From Oikopleura dioica (taxonomy: Eukaryota; Chordata; Appendicularia; Copelata; Oikopleuridae), in NCBI GenBank assembly GCA_907165135.1, contig OU015567.1:14637001-14701000 (forward strand): 64,000 nucleotides of DNA, in the 5' to 3' direction. Below the pieces are notes generated by a model. It saw only the letters and a list, made by a program, of their open reading frames with translations. It was not told the DNA's origin and searched no databases. Shown piece after piece: positions 12,693 through 23,952 of the stretch (position 1 is its first letter; each line of letters opens with the position of its first letter). The translations under genes were made by a program, and so were the position numbers.

Positions 12693-15600
12693 TTACGGGG
12701 CACGACCAGGCTGCCATGCGTCCGCGGGCAGCTTCCCTCCTTTCTTTAGTTCCATAAATTTCTCGGCAGCGCGATTGAAATTCCAATCGTTTTGTTCCAG
12801 GCACATTTTCGAATAGTTTTCGGTCATTCCAGAGTTGTCCATAAACTTTTTCACCATGGCGTTTTTGTCGGCGGGAGGTTCGGCGGCAGCACCTCCACGG
12901 GGGTTCGGGATGACGGATTGTTTCTTTCCGTGGTTGGCTTTTTCACCGCTGCTCGAGTCGCGGATGTAGAGCTGATCGTGATTGACCAGAAAGTTGTTGT
13001 CCCTAAAAGGAGAAGATGAGTTTTGATTCTCTTCCTTGCTGTCAAAAGACTTACACGAACGAGCAGAGAAAGTGGCGACTGAAGAAGCGAATCTTTCCAT
13101 TGTCGGTTTCTTTGAAAGTTCCAGTCAAAGTGAATCCAATGATCGAGGGCACTTCCAGCGTCACGTCCAAAAAGCAAGAGGTCAGATCGTGCGTCGTCTT
13201 CGGCAGTTCCGAAAGACAGGCGAGTACTCCAAGGCGCTTCTGTTTGATCGTGTTTGGGTCTGAAAATGTCCTTGGATTAACTTGTCGGTGGAGTCAAAAC
13301 TTACGGCAAGTGCGGTACTTTTCAACGTCTTGGTTTATCAGGTGTCTGTGGTCGACGATGCTTCTTTGGTGCTTTCTGTAGGCGCTCAAGTCGACTCCTC
13401 TTCCGACGGAGAGCGTGAAGATCGCATTCGGTCCATAGCATTTGAAGAGATCTTCCCTATTGGTGTCGTAGGCCTTGACGAAATCAGTGATGAATTTGAT
13501 CAGCGGTCCTTCCAGTTGCTCATTCAGAGGGAGGCAGGAATCTATAAAAAGTAAATGATATCTTTTGAGAGTTTTCTTCCCTACCGTAAATCTGAGAAAC
13601 AGTCTTCTTCTTTTCTTCTTTTTCTATAGATGCATCAAGATCAAAAGACGCAACGAGTTCTCTTCCGTTGAGTTTTTTCAAATTCTTGAATATTTTTCTT
13701 GCTTCTTTGGACAATTTTAAATTGTTTCTTCCTTGAACGAGTTTTGCTAGTTGAGTGTCGCGAATGTCCAAATCTTCAAGGTCCCAATCTTCGACGTATT
13801 TTACATCGCTCCAGTTTCGTATCAGCTGATTTCCGGAGAGATTGAGTTTCTTAACTTTAGGCGTTTTCTCGAGCAACGGGACGAGCTGTTGCAGATTCCT
13901 GAGCATGTTGCTCGAGAGGTTGATTCCAGAGATGTTTTCAATCGGGAAGTTCTTCATGACGCGTACAAGGAGCGCGAAGTCTTCTGAAATCTTCAAGTTC
14001 ATCTTCATTCCAGCTTCATTGAGTCGTGTATCAGAGGCGAAGGATGAGAGATCGACGGTGTTTTCAGGTTGGTTGTATCGTTTTCCAAGAACTTCGCTGA
14101 GCGTGTTGAGCGCGTTGGGAATGACTTCGAAGCGGGCGGAGATGGGTGTCCTGGCAGTCATCTTTTCGAGCTTGATCCACTTGGCCGGCGGCACATTGTC
14201 CGGCTTCGTATCCTTGATGATGTCGAGCATTTGGCGGTAGACCTCGGTTGAAGTGGCGGAGGGAATGAAAAACATAATGTTTTCATACTCACAATGAGGC
14301 TGAATTAGATTATAGCAAATTAGAAGCGATTATGAGAGGAATGAGAGACGGATTCATGTGGGTGCCCCTGCCCAGATCTTTCTTTTTTTTGAGGTCTTTT
14401 TTGTTAAAATTGTGATCAAGGCACGGGAGAAAAAATGGGGGAATGGTGGCATATTACATCTTTGTCAGCAAAGTTCGGAATTTTCTCGTGGAAGAGCTTC
14501 ATCATCTCGTCTTTGAATAGTAGCGGTCTATCAGACTCGCTTCTCGGAATGCTCATCTTGATACGCATCCAATCGGATCCTGCTTTTTAAGTATCACTGT
14601 GTCTTACTCTTTGAGCCTACCTGTTGCGTCCTCATACAAAACCTCGTCCATATCAATCTGATCGTAGTTTCTACGATCGACTCGATTGTCAGTCCAGTGC
14701 TTTTTCTTGCCCTTGTCTCTGAAAACCCCTAGTAAACCCTATCGTCATCGAATACCAACCGATTTCCAGCCCGCTTGGATAGATCTTTAGCCCCTGCTCG
14801 TCGACCGCGTCCATCATCGTCTCTATCATCATGATCGCCTCTGTAGTCTTTCTGGTAGCGGCTGTTCCTCGACTTTTGCTTCACATGAACTCGCCGGCTG
14901 TGACTGTGGTAGTCTGACATGACTTTCGCTTGGAAGTCTTCTAAAAAGGTGGTTTGTATCGTGAAAATTGAGGAGTGGAGATTATGATCATAAAAGCACA
15001 CAATGAGGTTTTGTTCAAATAGGAAGGATGCAATTAGCCTGGGTCTCAGACCCAGGATTCATTTCAAAAGTGACGCCTGGGTCTCAGACCCAGGATACCC
15101 CCTCAGAAGTGACGCCTGGGTCCAAAAATAAGGAGATGGGCGTTGTAAGAAGAAAAAAAACAATTTCCTTCTATGAATAATTGATATGGAGTCTTGTATT
15201 CACTATAATTCAGGTTAGTGTTAGGGGGCACCTGCAAAAATGACGGAACAGTCTCACCCGAGGGGGATAGGCTAGGGTTAGTTAGGGTTACTGAAGGTAA
15301 CCCTAAGTAACCCTAGACTAGACCCCGGCATCTTAGGACCTAAGGGGCGAAGCCCCGTGGTAAGGGGCAAATAGATCTGAGCGTTTGGGAGAATCAATCG
15401 ACGAAGTCTGCCTAAAATGCCCATTTTTAAATGAATCCTGGGTATTGGACCCAGGCGTCACTTCTGAGGGGGTATCCTGGGTCTGAGACCCAGGCGTCAC
15501 TTTTGAAACGAATCCTGGGTCTGAGACCCAGGCTAATTGTATACTTCCTTCAAATATGCTTTTATGACTCATAAATGAATGGATAAATGAAGATAAATGC

Positions 15601-15948
15601 AATGGTGAATGATAAGAAGATTTACCCTTATCGTATTTATCAAAACTCAAATTGACTTTAATCCCTGAATCTCGCATGGAAGTCCTAGAGTCGTAATCAA
15701 AACTCCGGTCAAGACTTTCATCGAGCTCGGGAATGGGAGTCGGACTACGACGTCCGCGATCAAATCGATTTGATCTTGACCTTGAAGATGCTAGCAATTG
15801 ATGAAACAAATGGATAAAAGAATGAAGGGGCCTTCTCACCTTTAGTTCGATTATAGTTACTGTTGGATCCTCTGTTATAGGAGCCGCTTCCCGATCCGGA
15901 ATTGGTAACGGAATTAATCTGCGCTATCTGCCTTGATAGCTGCGACAT
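12693..15948 (-). CDS. NXF1: Nuclear RNA export factor 1 (TAP)
   Basis: This is the bulk mRNA export receptor, acting at the nuclear pore with NXT1. Domains in order: basic Arg/Ser-rich N-terminus (MSQLSRQIAQ start at 15948; RRSPTPIPELDES), an RRM-like domain (SDWMRIKMSIP joined to YENIMFFIPSATSTEV), leucine-rich repeats (KVKKLNLSGNQL), an NTF2-like domain (TLTGTFKETDNGKIRFFSRHF; NHDQLYIRDSS) and a C-terminal TAP-C/UBA-like domain (MTENYSKMCLEQNDWNFNRAAEKF). The frame stops shortly after, like vertebrate NXF1. All are recognisable in one minus-strand run of small exons. The intron at about 14948-15631 is large and holds an inverted-repeat element. One junction near 14720-14741 keeps frame only with a GG-AG border. 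The stop overlaps a good donor (GTAAGT), so an alternative C-terminus is possible. ALYREF paralogues, its adaptors, lie 6-8 kb away. Confidence 0.93.
14981..15575. mobile_element. Inverted-repeat element in NXF1 intron
   Basis: Left arm about 14981-15120 and right arm about 15428-15575 are inverted copies. Each contains repeats of CCTGGGTCTCAGACCCAGG (itself a palindrome) separated by AAAGTGACG and a segment reading TACCCCCTCAGAAGTGACG. The outer parts ATGATCATAAAAGC and GCTTTTATGACTCAT also pair. The centre contains TTAGGG/CCCTAA-like motifs near 15270-15315. No transposase is encoded, so it looks like a non-autonomous foldback element. Open frames crossing it are not supported as genes. Confidence 0.8.
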
Positions 15949-16237
15949 TATTTCTAAATAATCGAAAGTTTAAATTTTCATCGGGTGCTCGATTCAGCTG
16001 GCAGAAATTGATGTCCCCCTATTTCTCTAGTGGTAGAAAAAACTCTTGGCCGTTGAATAATAAATTCGCGTTGCGAGGGATGCTCCCCGCCGCTCCTCCC
16101 TTCTCTCGGGGAACTTTGCCGCCGGCGTTGTAATGGAAGGAATTCGATCAGTGCCTTTCTTATACAACACTACCGGCAGTTTATTTCTGTCGAGGAGTTG
16201 TTGAAGAGAACAAAAAAGTGTAATAAAAGAAGAGTAA

Positions 16238-17655
16238 ATGATAGACCATCAAAAATTGAAAAAGATCTTTTGCTGCATAATTGTCGCTGGGATCGCTACA
16301 GTCCTCATTCAAATAACATCACAGAGTGTCTCAACAAAGAAAATTATTCAAGCGAAACAGGCAGAATTGACGCTGAATCAGACTGAATTTTCAGGTTTTT
16401 TAATTTATCAACTAATCTCTAAAATGCTCTTCAGACTTACAAATGAAAGTCCACGGGCGATCGAAACACTTGAAAAAGATCTGCTCGGAAATGAAAGAAA
16501 AAGGAGCAAAGTTTTCAGTTTCAGATTATGTGAAAGGTAAAACTATCAAGAAATTGAAGAACGCTTTATTGATTTTCGATCATTGAGTGACTCGAAATTC
16601 AGAACGGCTGCTCGTGGACTTGGAGAAAAAGATTCTCTTCTGTCCGATTCCCAAAGCAGGAAGCTCTAATTGGAAGCGGATCTTCGCGAAATTGACAACA
16701 GAAAATTATGACGAAGTGGACGATTTGTTAGAAATAAGAAAAGTACATCATATTCAACTGCCAGTGCTTTCGGATTTCTCTGGTGAAAAGCAGAAAAAGA
16801 TTCTCAAAGATTTCAGTTAGTTCAAAAATAGAAACACCCAGCGTGATATTTTTGTGAGAAAAGCCCGAAACAGGATCGAACCAGACAAAAGAAAGATGAC
16901 TCTTTGTTTGCATCGATCTTTCAGGATCTAACGCTCGAGCAAATATTGATTGAAGTTCAATGATTGAACCTAATAACTGACCCTGTAATTTATCGTTAGA
17001 CAATGTGTGGTTCTTATTGTTGGGAAAAAAGTCATTTCTCTACGACTTACAGTCTTTTTTTCAGCAAAATTCGTGTTTGTTCGACACCCGTTTGACAGAG
17101 TTCTCTCCGCGTTCCGCAACAAATTAGAGAATCCCTTCACGGATGAGTTCCAACGCCGTTACGGTACAAAAATTGTGACAAAATACCGCCCCTATGCGAC
17201 CGACAAATCGAAAAAGCTCGGCGACGACGTCTCCTTCACCGAGTTTATTCATTATCTGACGGAGGAAAATCCAAACAAATTCAACAACCACTGGCAAAGA
17301 TACTGGGACCTTTGCCAGCCCTGTGCTTTAGAGGTAAAATCTAACCGTTAAAATTATCAAATCAAATTTGTTTTCAGTACGATTTCATCGGAACCGCGGA
17401 AAACTACCAAAAGAAGCAGAACTACTCGTGCGGACTTTGAACATTACTGTAACTTTCCCAGAACATGAAGCAAAAACCACAGCTGAGTCTAGTTTAGGTA
17501 AGACTTTTCAAGTACTGAATCAATTACCCTCTTTATAAGAAGTGTTCGGGAGCCTTTCCAAGGCTTATCTGGCGAAGCTGTACAATATTTATAAAATCGA
17601 CTTCGCAATCTTCAACTACACTATCGACCACTTTGTACAGTTAACCAAGAGCTAG
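16238..17655 (+). CDS. Carbohydrate sulfotransferase (CHST11-14 type), frameshifted
   Basis: A Golgi type II membrane enzyme that moves sulfate from PAPS to glycan chains. Exon 1 (16238-16394) gives a short cytoplasmic tail and a signal anchor (KIFCCIIVAGIATVLIQIT). Further exons are about 16435-16536, 16603-16815, 17065-17333, 17378-17497 and 17540-17655. The 5' PAPS site is CPIPKAGSSNWKR and the 3' phosphate site is FVRHPFDRVLSAFRNK; RYGTKI and NHWQRYWDLCQPC are family hallmarks. In exon 17378-17497 the frame changes around 17405-17413: YDFIGTAENYQ is in one frame and EAELLVRTLN in another, equal to one missing base. It is either a sequencing/assembly slip at an A run or a real frameshift. 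The first and last exons otherwise look intact. NXF1 is divergent, about 290 bases upstream. Confidence 0.85.
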
Positions 17656-17785
17656 TATCCGCCCATTACAGTACTATTTATATCCTTACTGCCAGAATAA
17701 TAGAATAAACCTAAATAATAACATGTTCCGCGTTCTTTTAGTTCGAGGAAAGTGGCAGGAAAGGAGCAGTTATTTTGGATAGAAT

Positions 17786-19229
17786 TCAACTAACAGGGCA
17801 CTTTTCAATGCCATCATGCACTTGATCTTGGTCGTCTCTGGAGTTGTCGACCTTGTCATTGCCCAATCCAGTGAAGGGCTGAAGCTCGTGGGTTTCGATC
17901 GTTTCGTCCATATCGTCCATGACTAAATTTTTAAATGTCCCTGCCTCTCAATACATATTTGGAACTTACATTGAACCTCTTCGACATCCCCTTCATCGGG
18001 AAGATACTCTTCTAGCAGAGCGCGCTGCTCTGGAGTGAACTTCTTCGGAATTTCCACAATGATCTCCAAGAACAAGTCTCCAAATTGAGTAGGCTTTTCG
18101 AAGATCGGAAGTCCTCTTCCTAGATAAATTTGAGTCTTGAAGCCGAGGTATTATCGATTCTTTACCTTCAAGGACAAGCTTCTTCTCAAATGGCGGAATT
18201 TTTACTTTCAGCATTTCGTAGGTTTTCAGTTTCGATCCAGGGGGACTGGTCTCTTTCAAATGCCGGAGGTATTTATAGCAGCCCACCAAATGCTCGCCAA
18301 AGGAGATCTGGATTGATGCAACCAGGTCCTTAGTGAAAAAAATTTCATTTATAAGGTTGAAAAACTTCACTTACATTCCCAACTCTCGTGTAGATATCGT
18401 GCTTTTTCTGCTCGCAGATAAGGTAGATGTCTGATGGAATCTGATTCGCAGGGCAGTCTCCTTCTCCCTTCAGTCTCTTTCGGTAACCATTTCGACAGCC
18501 AACAGGAAGATTGAATTGAAGCTCGTTCGGAGTTCTTATTGTTCCTTTTCCCGCACAGGCAGTACATAGTTGAGTTGGCTTTTGAGATATTAGAATCGAC
18601 ACACTATTTTATCTCATAGAACTTACCGATATTGCTTTGCGACCATGACACGTCGGGCAAGCCTGATTACGCTGGATCTTCAATTTAACGTTTTTGCCAT
18701 TGTAGTAGTCCTCCAATGAGCATTTTAGTATGTGATTGACATCTTGAAATACAAAATCAAAGATATTACATGGATGCAGAGCTTACCTTTGGCTTTCGGC
18801 TTCAAGCTCCAGATGTCCCTCATCTTGTTGAGCTTGTCATCGCCAACAAGCACGCGAACTGTCTTATGCATTCCAGGAGCGTGGTGAGTTCCACCGGGAG
18901 TTTGCGCGGCATTAACATACTCAACAGACTTTGTCGTGTCATAAATTGCTCGCCTTGAAGGATCGGCAAGTAGGTTAGCAATTTCTGCGTATTGCTGCTT
19001 CTCCTTTAAAAAAACATTGAAATCAAGGAAGAGAATGTGATTTAACCTCAAGTGTACTCTTCTTCTCGGCGATCGTGGAGCATTCTTTGATGATCGCTTC
19101 CAAGTTGGCATCCTTGGTTAAATCGAGGCGATCATAAATTGATTCAGTGAATGGAATTTTTTTCACTTCACAATATTTCCTCGCTGTCTTCAATTCATGT
19201 CTCGGTTTCTTAAGAGGGTTTGTCGCCAT
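17786..19229 (-). CDS. Divergent type-A DnaJ protein without HPD, with CaaX end
   Basis: Related to DNAJA1/Ydj1, an Hsp70 co-chaperone. Start at ATG 19229 (TTCGTAG just upstream, possible trans-splice site). The J region reads SIYDRLDLTKD...YAEIANLLADPSRRAIYD, with helix I and helix III/IV parts present, but the HPD motif between them is absent, so Hsp70 ATPase stimulation is doubtful. Substrate domains follow: CPTCHGRKA and CTACAGKGT are two of the usual four CxxCxGxG zinc modules, then GCRNGYRKRLKGEGD, KHDIYTRVG and EEYLPDEGDVEE as in DNAJA1. The C-terminus ends CPVS, a CaaX box of the type that is farnesylated in DNAJA1 (CQTS). Inference: a membrane-linked, J-dead or specialised paralogue. 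Confidence 0.83.
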
Positions 19230-19640
19230 TCTACGAAAGAGAAAACTGAAGAAATAAACTTTATTATTGCATTATTCCGTATCATCAAAAATACGGGCTT
19301 ATTATTTTCAGGAATATTAATTGCAGTTTGCATTTCTTTGCAAAACTAAAGCGGTCGAAATAGAGTTTTTTTACTTGATTTTTGGAATGGAGACGGCGAA
19401 GCATGCACAAAAAAGAATGAAAGTTCAGTAAGTTTTTATATCAGCTTAGACATGTTTTAGTGATTTTTTGTTTGAACATGGAAACAGGAAAAGAAGACAT
19501 AAGGTGCGATCTTGGGTACAGGTGACATTTTCTTTTGTTTGTTTTGATAGGTGAAGTTGGTAAAATAGTAAAAAGAATGAATTTCAAAAAATAAAGAATT
19601 GAAAGTGATTGTAAGTGAAGTGCAAGTGAAGGAAGTCGCC
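19230..19640. other. Intergenic, nothing recognised
   Basis: The gap between the DnaJ start and the CAPZB stop is AT-rich. No gene, repeat or motif is called here. Confidence 0.4.
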
Positions 19641-20664
19641 TTAGGATGGCTTGTTTAGCTTGCGATTAAGTTCGGCGGCAAGGGCCTTCTTTGCTTTTTC
19701 ATCTTGCAGAGGCTGGATTGAGCGCAGGCCGTGGACGATATCGCGCGACTTGCCGAAATAGATCTCGTTCAGCGTGTGGCGAATTTTATTCTGAAAATCA
19801 AGATCATTCAAGAGCTGGGAAGGGAAACAAAGAAACCTCGTGCTCTTCTACAAGTTTGCCAAAGTTGATCACGTGTGGCGAGCTGGCATCCAAAGGCATG
19901 TCTCTCTCCAATTGTCGCATAAGAGAGCCACCAAGGTTCATCATTCCAGCGCCCTAAAATCATGACTAAAAGGTCGAGCAGATTGAGTAAGTACTTTTGT
20001 ATTCGTCTGCAGCCAGAGCATAACCGTAGAAGTGAGCTTGTAATGCGCCGATCTCGATTTTTCTTGGCACTCGAAAACATGAATCGAATCCCAACAACCT
20101 TTTGGTGCTTTTTCTGTCGCTTTTTTAATTAGAATGACTCCGGCGAATCCATGATCCAGATCCCAGAGATATACTGAACTATTTGGAACTTGAAAATTAC
20201 TCAAGAGCAAGACAAACTCACCTGACTCCACCGTCAAAATATAATTCTCGGTACTGATTGAAGGCTTGATTCATTTCAATCTCTAATTTCCGTAGGTAAT
20301 CTGATGGAACAGCTCTACAAACCAATCATTTGACATTAAAAAATAATCAACTTACCCATCTTCAATCGGGGGATCATACTCGTTCGAATGTGGAGATCTG
20401 TAGGAGTCGCCGTCTCTGTTATAGTCGCAAAAGAGATAGTCCTGCCCGGTCTGAACGCTTAGAAGGAAGTTATTGAATCCCAAGAACAAAACCTACCTTT
20501 TTGTCTTTGCCGACTTTGAGGGGTTGATCAACGGCCGCTAGGAGATCATCGCAAAGATCAGGGACGAGGTCAATTAAGTTACTAAGATTTCTCTGAACGT
20601 GATGAGGTGGAAGCCTCCTCATCATATCCAAAGCACCGTCCAGTTGTTGGTCTAGATTCGCCAT
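19641..20664 (-). CDS. CAPZB: F-actin-capping protein subunit beta
   Basis: This subunit forms the CapZ heterodimer that blocks growth at actin barbed ends. Strong family identity runs along the whole length: [15 protein letters not shown] at the start, [21 protein letters not shown], then [72 protein letters not shown] and [19 protein letters not shown]. Length and order match animal CAPZB (about 270 residues). Start ATG 20664 follows CTTTAG directly, which fits a trans-splice acceptor. MND1 lies about 135 bases upstream on the same strand. Confidence 0.96.
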
Positions 20665-20799
20665 TCTAAAGATCAACAATTAAATTGTGAATCTAAAACG
20701 TGAATCTATCGGTTCTATGAAGATAAGGGCAGGAACTGATGTGGGCAGCTAAGTGAGTAGAAAAATATATAAAAAATGAGAAACGTTTGGAAAAGATAG

Positions 20800-21541
20800 C
20801 TACTCTTCGACGTAATCCATGTCTTCTGGGACGCCAAAGTGTTTAGCCATCATTTTGGCTTTGGTTGGATCTCGCTTCTTGACGAAAGAAGTCACGTTCC
20901 AGATGTTATCTGTCCATCGATTGACGCCTTCGATGCACAATTTCTAAAGCTATTTTTGAAATAGAGTATAAATATGAAGAGACAAACCTTATCCTGATCT
21001 AATTTTTGAAGATACTCGGGTGTGAACTTCTTCGAAGCCTCGCATTCTTTGGTCAAGGAAGCTTCTTCGTTTGTAAGAGCTTTGAGCTCATTCTTTAGCT
21101 TCTGCAGCTCTTCTGGGGAGATGTCCTCGTCATTCTCCTGGTAGAAGCGGAGCTTTTCCCCCTTCGTCTTCGTCTCTGCGTTCAGTTGCTCAAGTTCTGC
21201 TTTGAGCTTGGTCGTCGAGCTGTCTGAATAATGTTGATGACGGAGCAAAATAATGCATCAAAATGATGAATCATAAAAAAACAATCACCTAAAGAATTCA
21301 CGAGCTGAGAGTCGAAGCACCAATAAAAGCTCGAGGAGCCAACCTTTTCCGTCATCAATCGGTCATCATCAACGAGCGTTTGAATTACATCTTTGATGGA
21401 CATTGGAGTGATACCCTTGGCCTTCGGAAGGCTTTTTTCAAGGTCTTTCATGTGGAAGAAGGAGTTCTGCTTGCGAATCCAGTCAAGTGCGGCGTCGCAT
21501 TTTTCTTCCATGGACATGCCACGCTTGCTTCCAGGCGCCAT
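20800..21541 (-). CDS. MND1: Meiotic nuclear division protein 1
   Basis: This is the partner of HOP2/PSMC3IP that helps DMC1/RAD51 in strand exchange during meiosis. The N-terminal winged-helix reads FHMKDLEKSLPKAKGITPMS and VIQTLVDDDRL, followed by SSSFYWCF, a central coiled coil, and the C-terminal signature NRWTDNIWNV and FGVPEDMDYV, which match human MND1 closely. Three exons with short introns; stop at 20800. The same-strand neighbour CAPZB starts 135 bases downstream. Confidence 0.94.
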
Positions 21542-21916
21542 TCTTCAAATTCGAAAAGTGAATAAGACAAAGTCTAAGTTGGGAAACTAATTATATTGTT
21601 GTAAATCGTAGATTGCCTAGCCAGCAGATCAAAAAATAAATGCATCAGAGCCCGTTAAATTTTCAACTAAAGTGTAAGAGAAGACACAACTCGCGACGAG
21701 TACAGTACATCGCCAGCAGTTGCGCTTGCAAAAGACGAAATTGGCGTAACTGTAAAATTCTGAGGTGGCAGTAAAATGAGCAGAAAAGGGACTAGAAATA
21801 GAAATGCGCACGGACTGGCGGTTTGATGCTGGTTTTATTTGAACACGCGGCTGAGATTTTTCACTGGCTGATTCGTTTACTCCTTCTAAAGAAATAATTG
21901 AAGAAATTAAAGAATT
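21542..21916. other. Intergenic, nothing recognised
   Basis: Upstream of MND1 and downstream of the first ALYREF gene. It contains AT-rich sequence only. Confidence 0.4.
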
Positions 21917-22916
21917 TCATAAAATGACCTTTCTGTCGTTCAAGTAGGCGTCCATTTCAGCGTCGAGTTGTTCTTGGGTGATTTCCTCTTTCTTCTCTCG
22001 TCCACGGCCGCCTCCTCGACCACCTCGGTCTCCGCCGCCTCTGTTGCCACCACGGCGGTTTCCGCCGTCTCTGTTACCGCCAAAGCCGCCTCGGCGTCTG
22101 GGAGATCGAGATCTGTCTCGATTTCGGTATTCCTGGTTTCCACCGCCCTGGAGGGTGATGTTCATAGGTCGCCCTAAAAGAATAGCGCCTGGGAAGTTAT
22201 CTATGCTCTCACCATCAAGAGGAACCTGGTTGTAGGTTTCCTGAGCGGTTCTAGCGTCCGCGAGTCGAACAAACTCCACCTCAGCCTGGCCAGTTGATCG
22301 GCCAGATCTGTCGTAAAGAATCTGCGCCTTTTTCAAGGGCCCAAACTCGGTGAAAAGTTCCTAAAAGAAATTAATCGACTTTCACGGCGATAAAATCTTA
22401 CCCGCATATCTTCATCGGAAACACCAAAGTCCAAGTTGCTAATAGAAAGCTTGGCGGAGCTAGTTCTAGCTCCTCCACCGCCTCGACCACCCTATAAAAT
22501 TTTTGATAGAGAAGAAGGCAAGTGTTTGGCAAGACTTACCGAGTACATGTCGTGGTCCCACTTGTCTGGCAGGTCTCGATTCTTAGTTTAGTTGTGAGTT
22601 AGCGAGTACAGTTCAGAAAGGAAATATAGAGAGACAGACAGAGCGCATGCAGCTGCCCAAGCCTTGCAAGAAGATCATACCCGACGAGAGAACGAGCCAG
22701 AGTCCCCACCACCACGTTTGCTAACGCCGCCATCTCGGCGACCCCCGCGATCTCCACCGCCGCGGCCTAAGAAAAATTGAACGGTTTCGTCAAACAAAAA
22801 CTGCTACCTCCTCCTCGGCCACCGCCTCGGGAGTTGTTGCTTCGTCCGCCCTTTCCAATCTTGTTCTTAGAGATGAAGTCGTCAAGGGAGATGTCGGTGT
22901 AATCCCCGGAAACCAT
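21917..22916 (-). CDS. ALYREF: Aly/REF mRNA export adaptor
   Basis: A TREX component that binds spliced mRNA and hands it to NXF1. The N-terminal UAP56-binding motif is ISLDDFISKNK, followed by RG-rich stretches, an RRM (AKLSISNLDFGVSDEDM; FTEFGPLKKAQILYDRSGRSTGQAEVEF; RPMNITLQGG) and a second RG-rich block ending with a C-terminal motif TQEQLDAEMDAYLN, both known UAP56/NXF1 contact regions. Several exons with short introns. A paralogue lies directly upstream on the same strand. Confidence 0.95.
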
Positions 22917-23254
22917 GGTGAAAAGCCTATCTAAAAGCCAGAATTGATAAGGTTTTAAATGCAAATAATTTAATAAAAAACGACGGAAGATCTTGATATT
23001 TCTAATCTTTGCAAAATACAGCGTGGTTTCAATAGAAGAAAAACGGTGGAAAATAAATGGTACAAATTGTTAACTGAGCAAGACGGGCATTGACAGTACT
23101 TGGCTGAAAAATACACTTTTTGTAAACACTTTTTGAGAAAACTTTTTGGTTGAAATAAGTACGCGTTTTGACTCAATCAAGGAAAAGGAAGATAAATGTT
23201 TTTTCAATTTTCTGTTTATTTGAAGATAGTTGGGCGGAAAGAGCACGCGCGGAA
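22917..23254. other. Gap between ALYREF paralogues
   Basis: This gap has promoter-size length, with no gene seen. It includes the 5' end of ALYREF and the 3' end of the paralogue. Confidence 0.4.
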
Positions 23255-23952
23255 TCAGTATTGTCGAGAAGAGGGTCGGCGGCCGTAGTACTGTGGCGAG
23301 CGGGAGCGGTCTCGGCTCGGGTAACGAGAAGTGTGGTCTCTTACCACTGTGATGTGCATTGGTCGCCCTAGAATAATATTGATCCTATCTGGCACGGTCA
23401 AGAGACAAACCATCAAGAAGCACACCATCGTACTGTACTTGAGCGTCGTTGGCAAATTCCGGTCGGCGAAAAACAATCTCCGCGGAGCCTGTGGACTTGC
23501 CCTGGCTGTTGAAGAGCACGGAGACCCGCTTGATGTCTCCGAATTCACGGAAAAGCTCCTAAAAATAATTAATTGAAGCCTCTTTTCGTTGTCACTACCT
23601 CCATATCGTCATCGGTAACGCCGTAGTCGAGATTGTCTATGATGATCTTGCATCCAGAGCGATCGAGAGTCCGATTCTCTCGATCAAATCTCTTTCCGTA
23701 GCGAGAACGAGGGCGGGACACAGGGGATCTCGAGCGCGAGCGAAACGATGAACGACGATTTCCAGCCATGGAGGAGCGGGGTCGTCTTCCATCTTCGTCG
23801 TACAAATCGTGTTCCCAGAATGCGGGACTGCGACTGCGGTTATTGTTGTTGTAATAACCGCCGGATCGACGACGCCCTCGTTGATCAGGTCGATTGACAC
23901 TGATGCGGCGTTTTGCGATGTAATCATCCAAAGACAAGTCCTCCGTGCTCAT
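23255..23952 (-). CDS. Second, divergent Aly/REF-family protein
   Basis: Same layout as the neighbouring ALYREF: an N-terminal LSLDDYIAKRR UAP56-binding-like motif, RS/RG-rich linker, RRM (CKIIIDNLDYGVTDDDM; FREFGDIKRVSVLFNSQGKSTGSAEI; GRPMHITVV), but the tail is short and RS-rich (DRSRSPQYYGRR) and lacks the C-terminal helix seen in ALYREF. It arose by tandem duplication. Loss of the C-terminal UAP56/NXF1 contact suggests changed function (inference). Confidence 0.9.

Noticed and set aside
15333-15839. 168-aa minus-strand frame across the NXF1 intron
   Set aside because: It runs through the inverted-repeat element and the real exon at its start is part of NXF1; the rest is repeat-derived.
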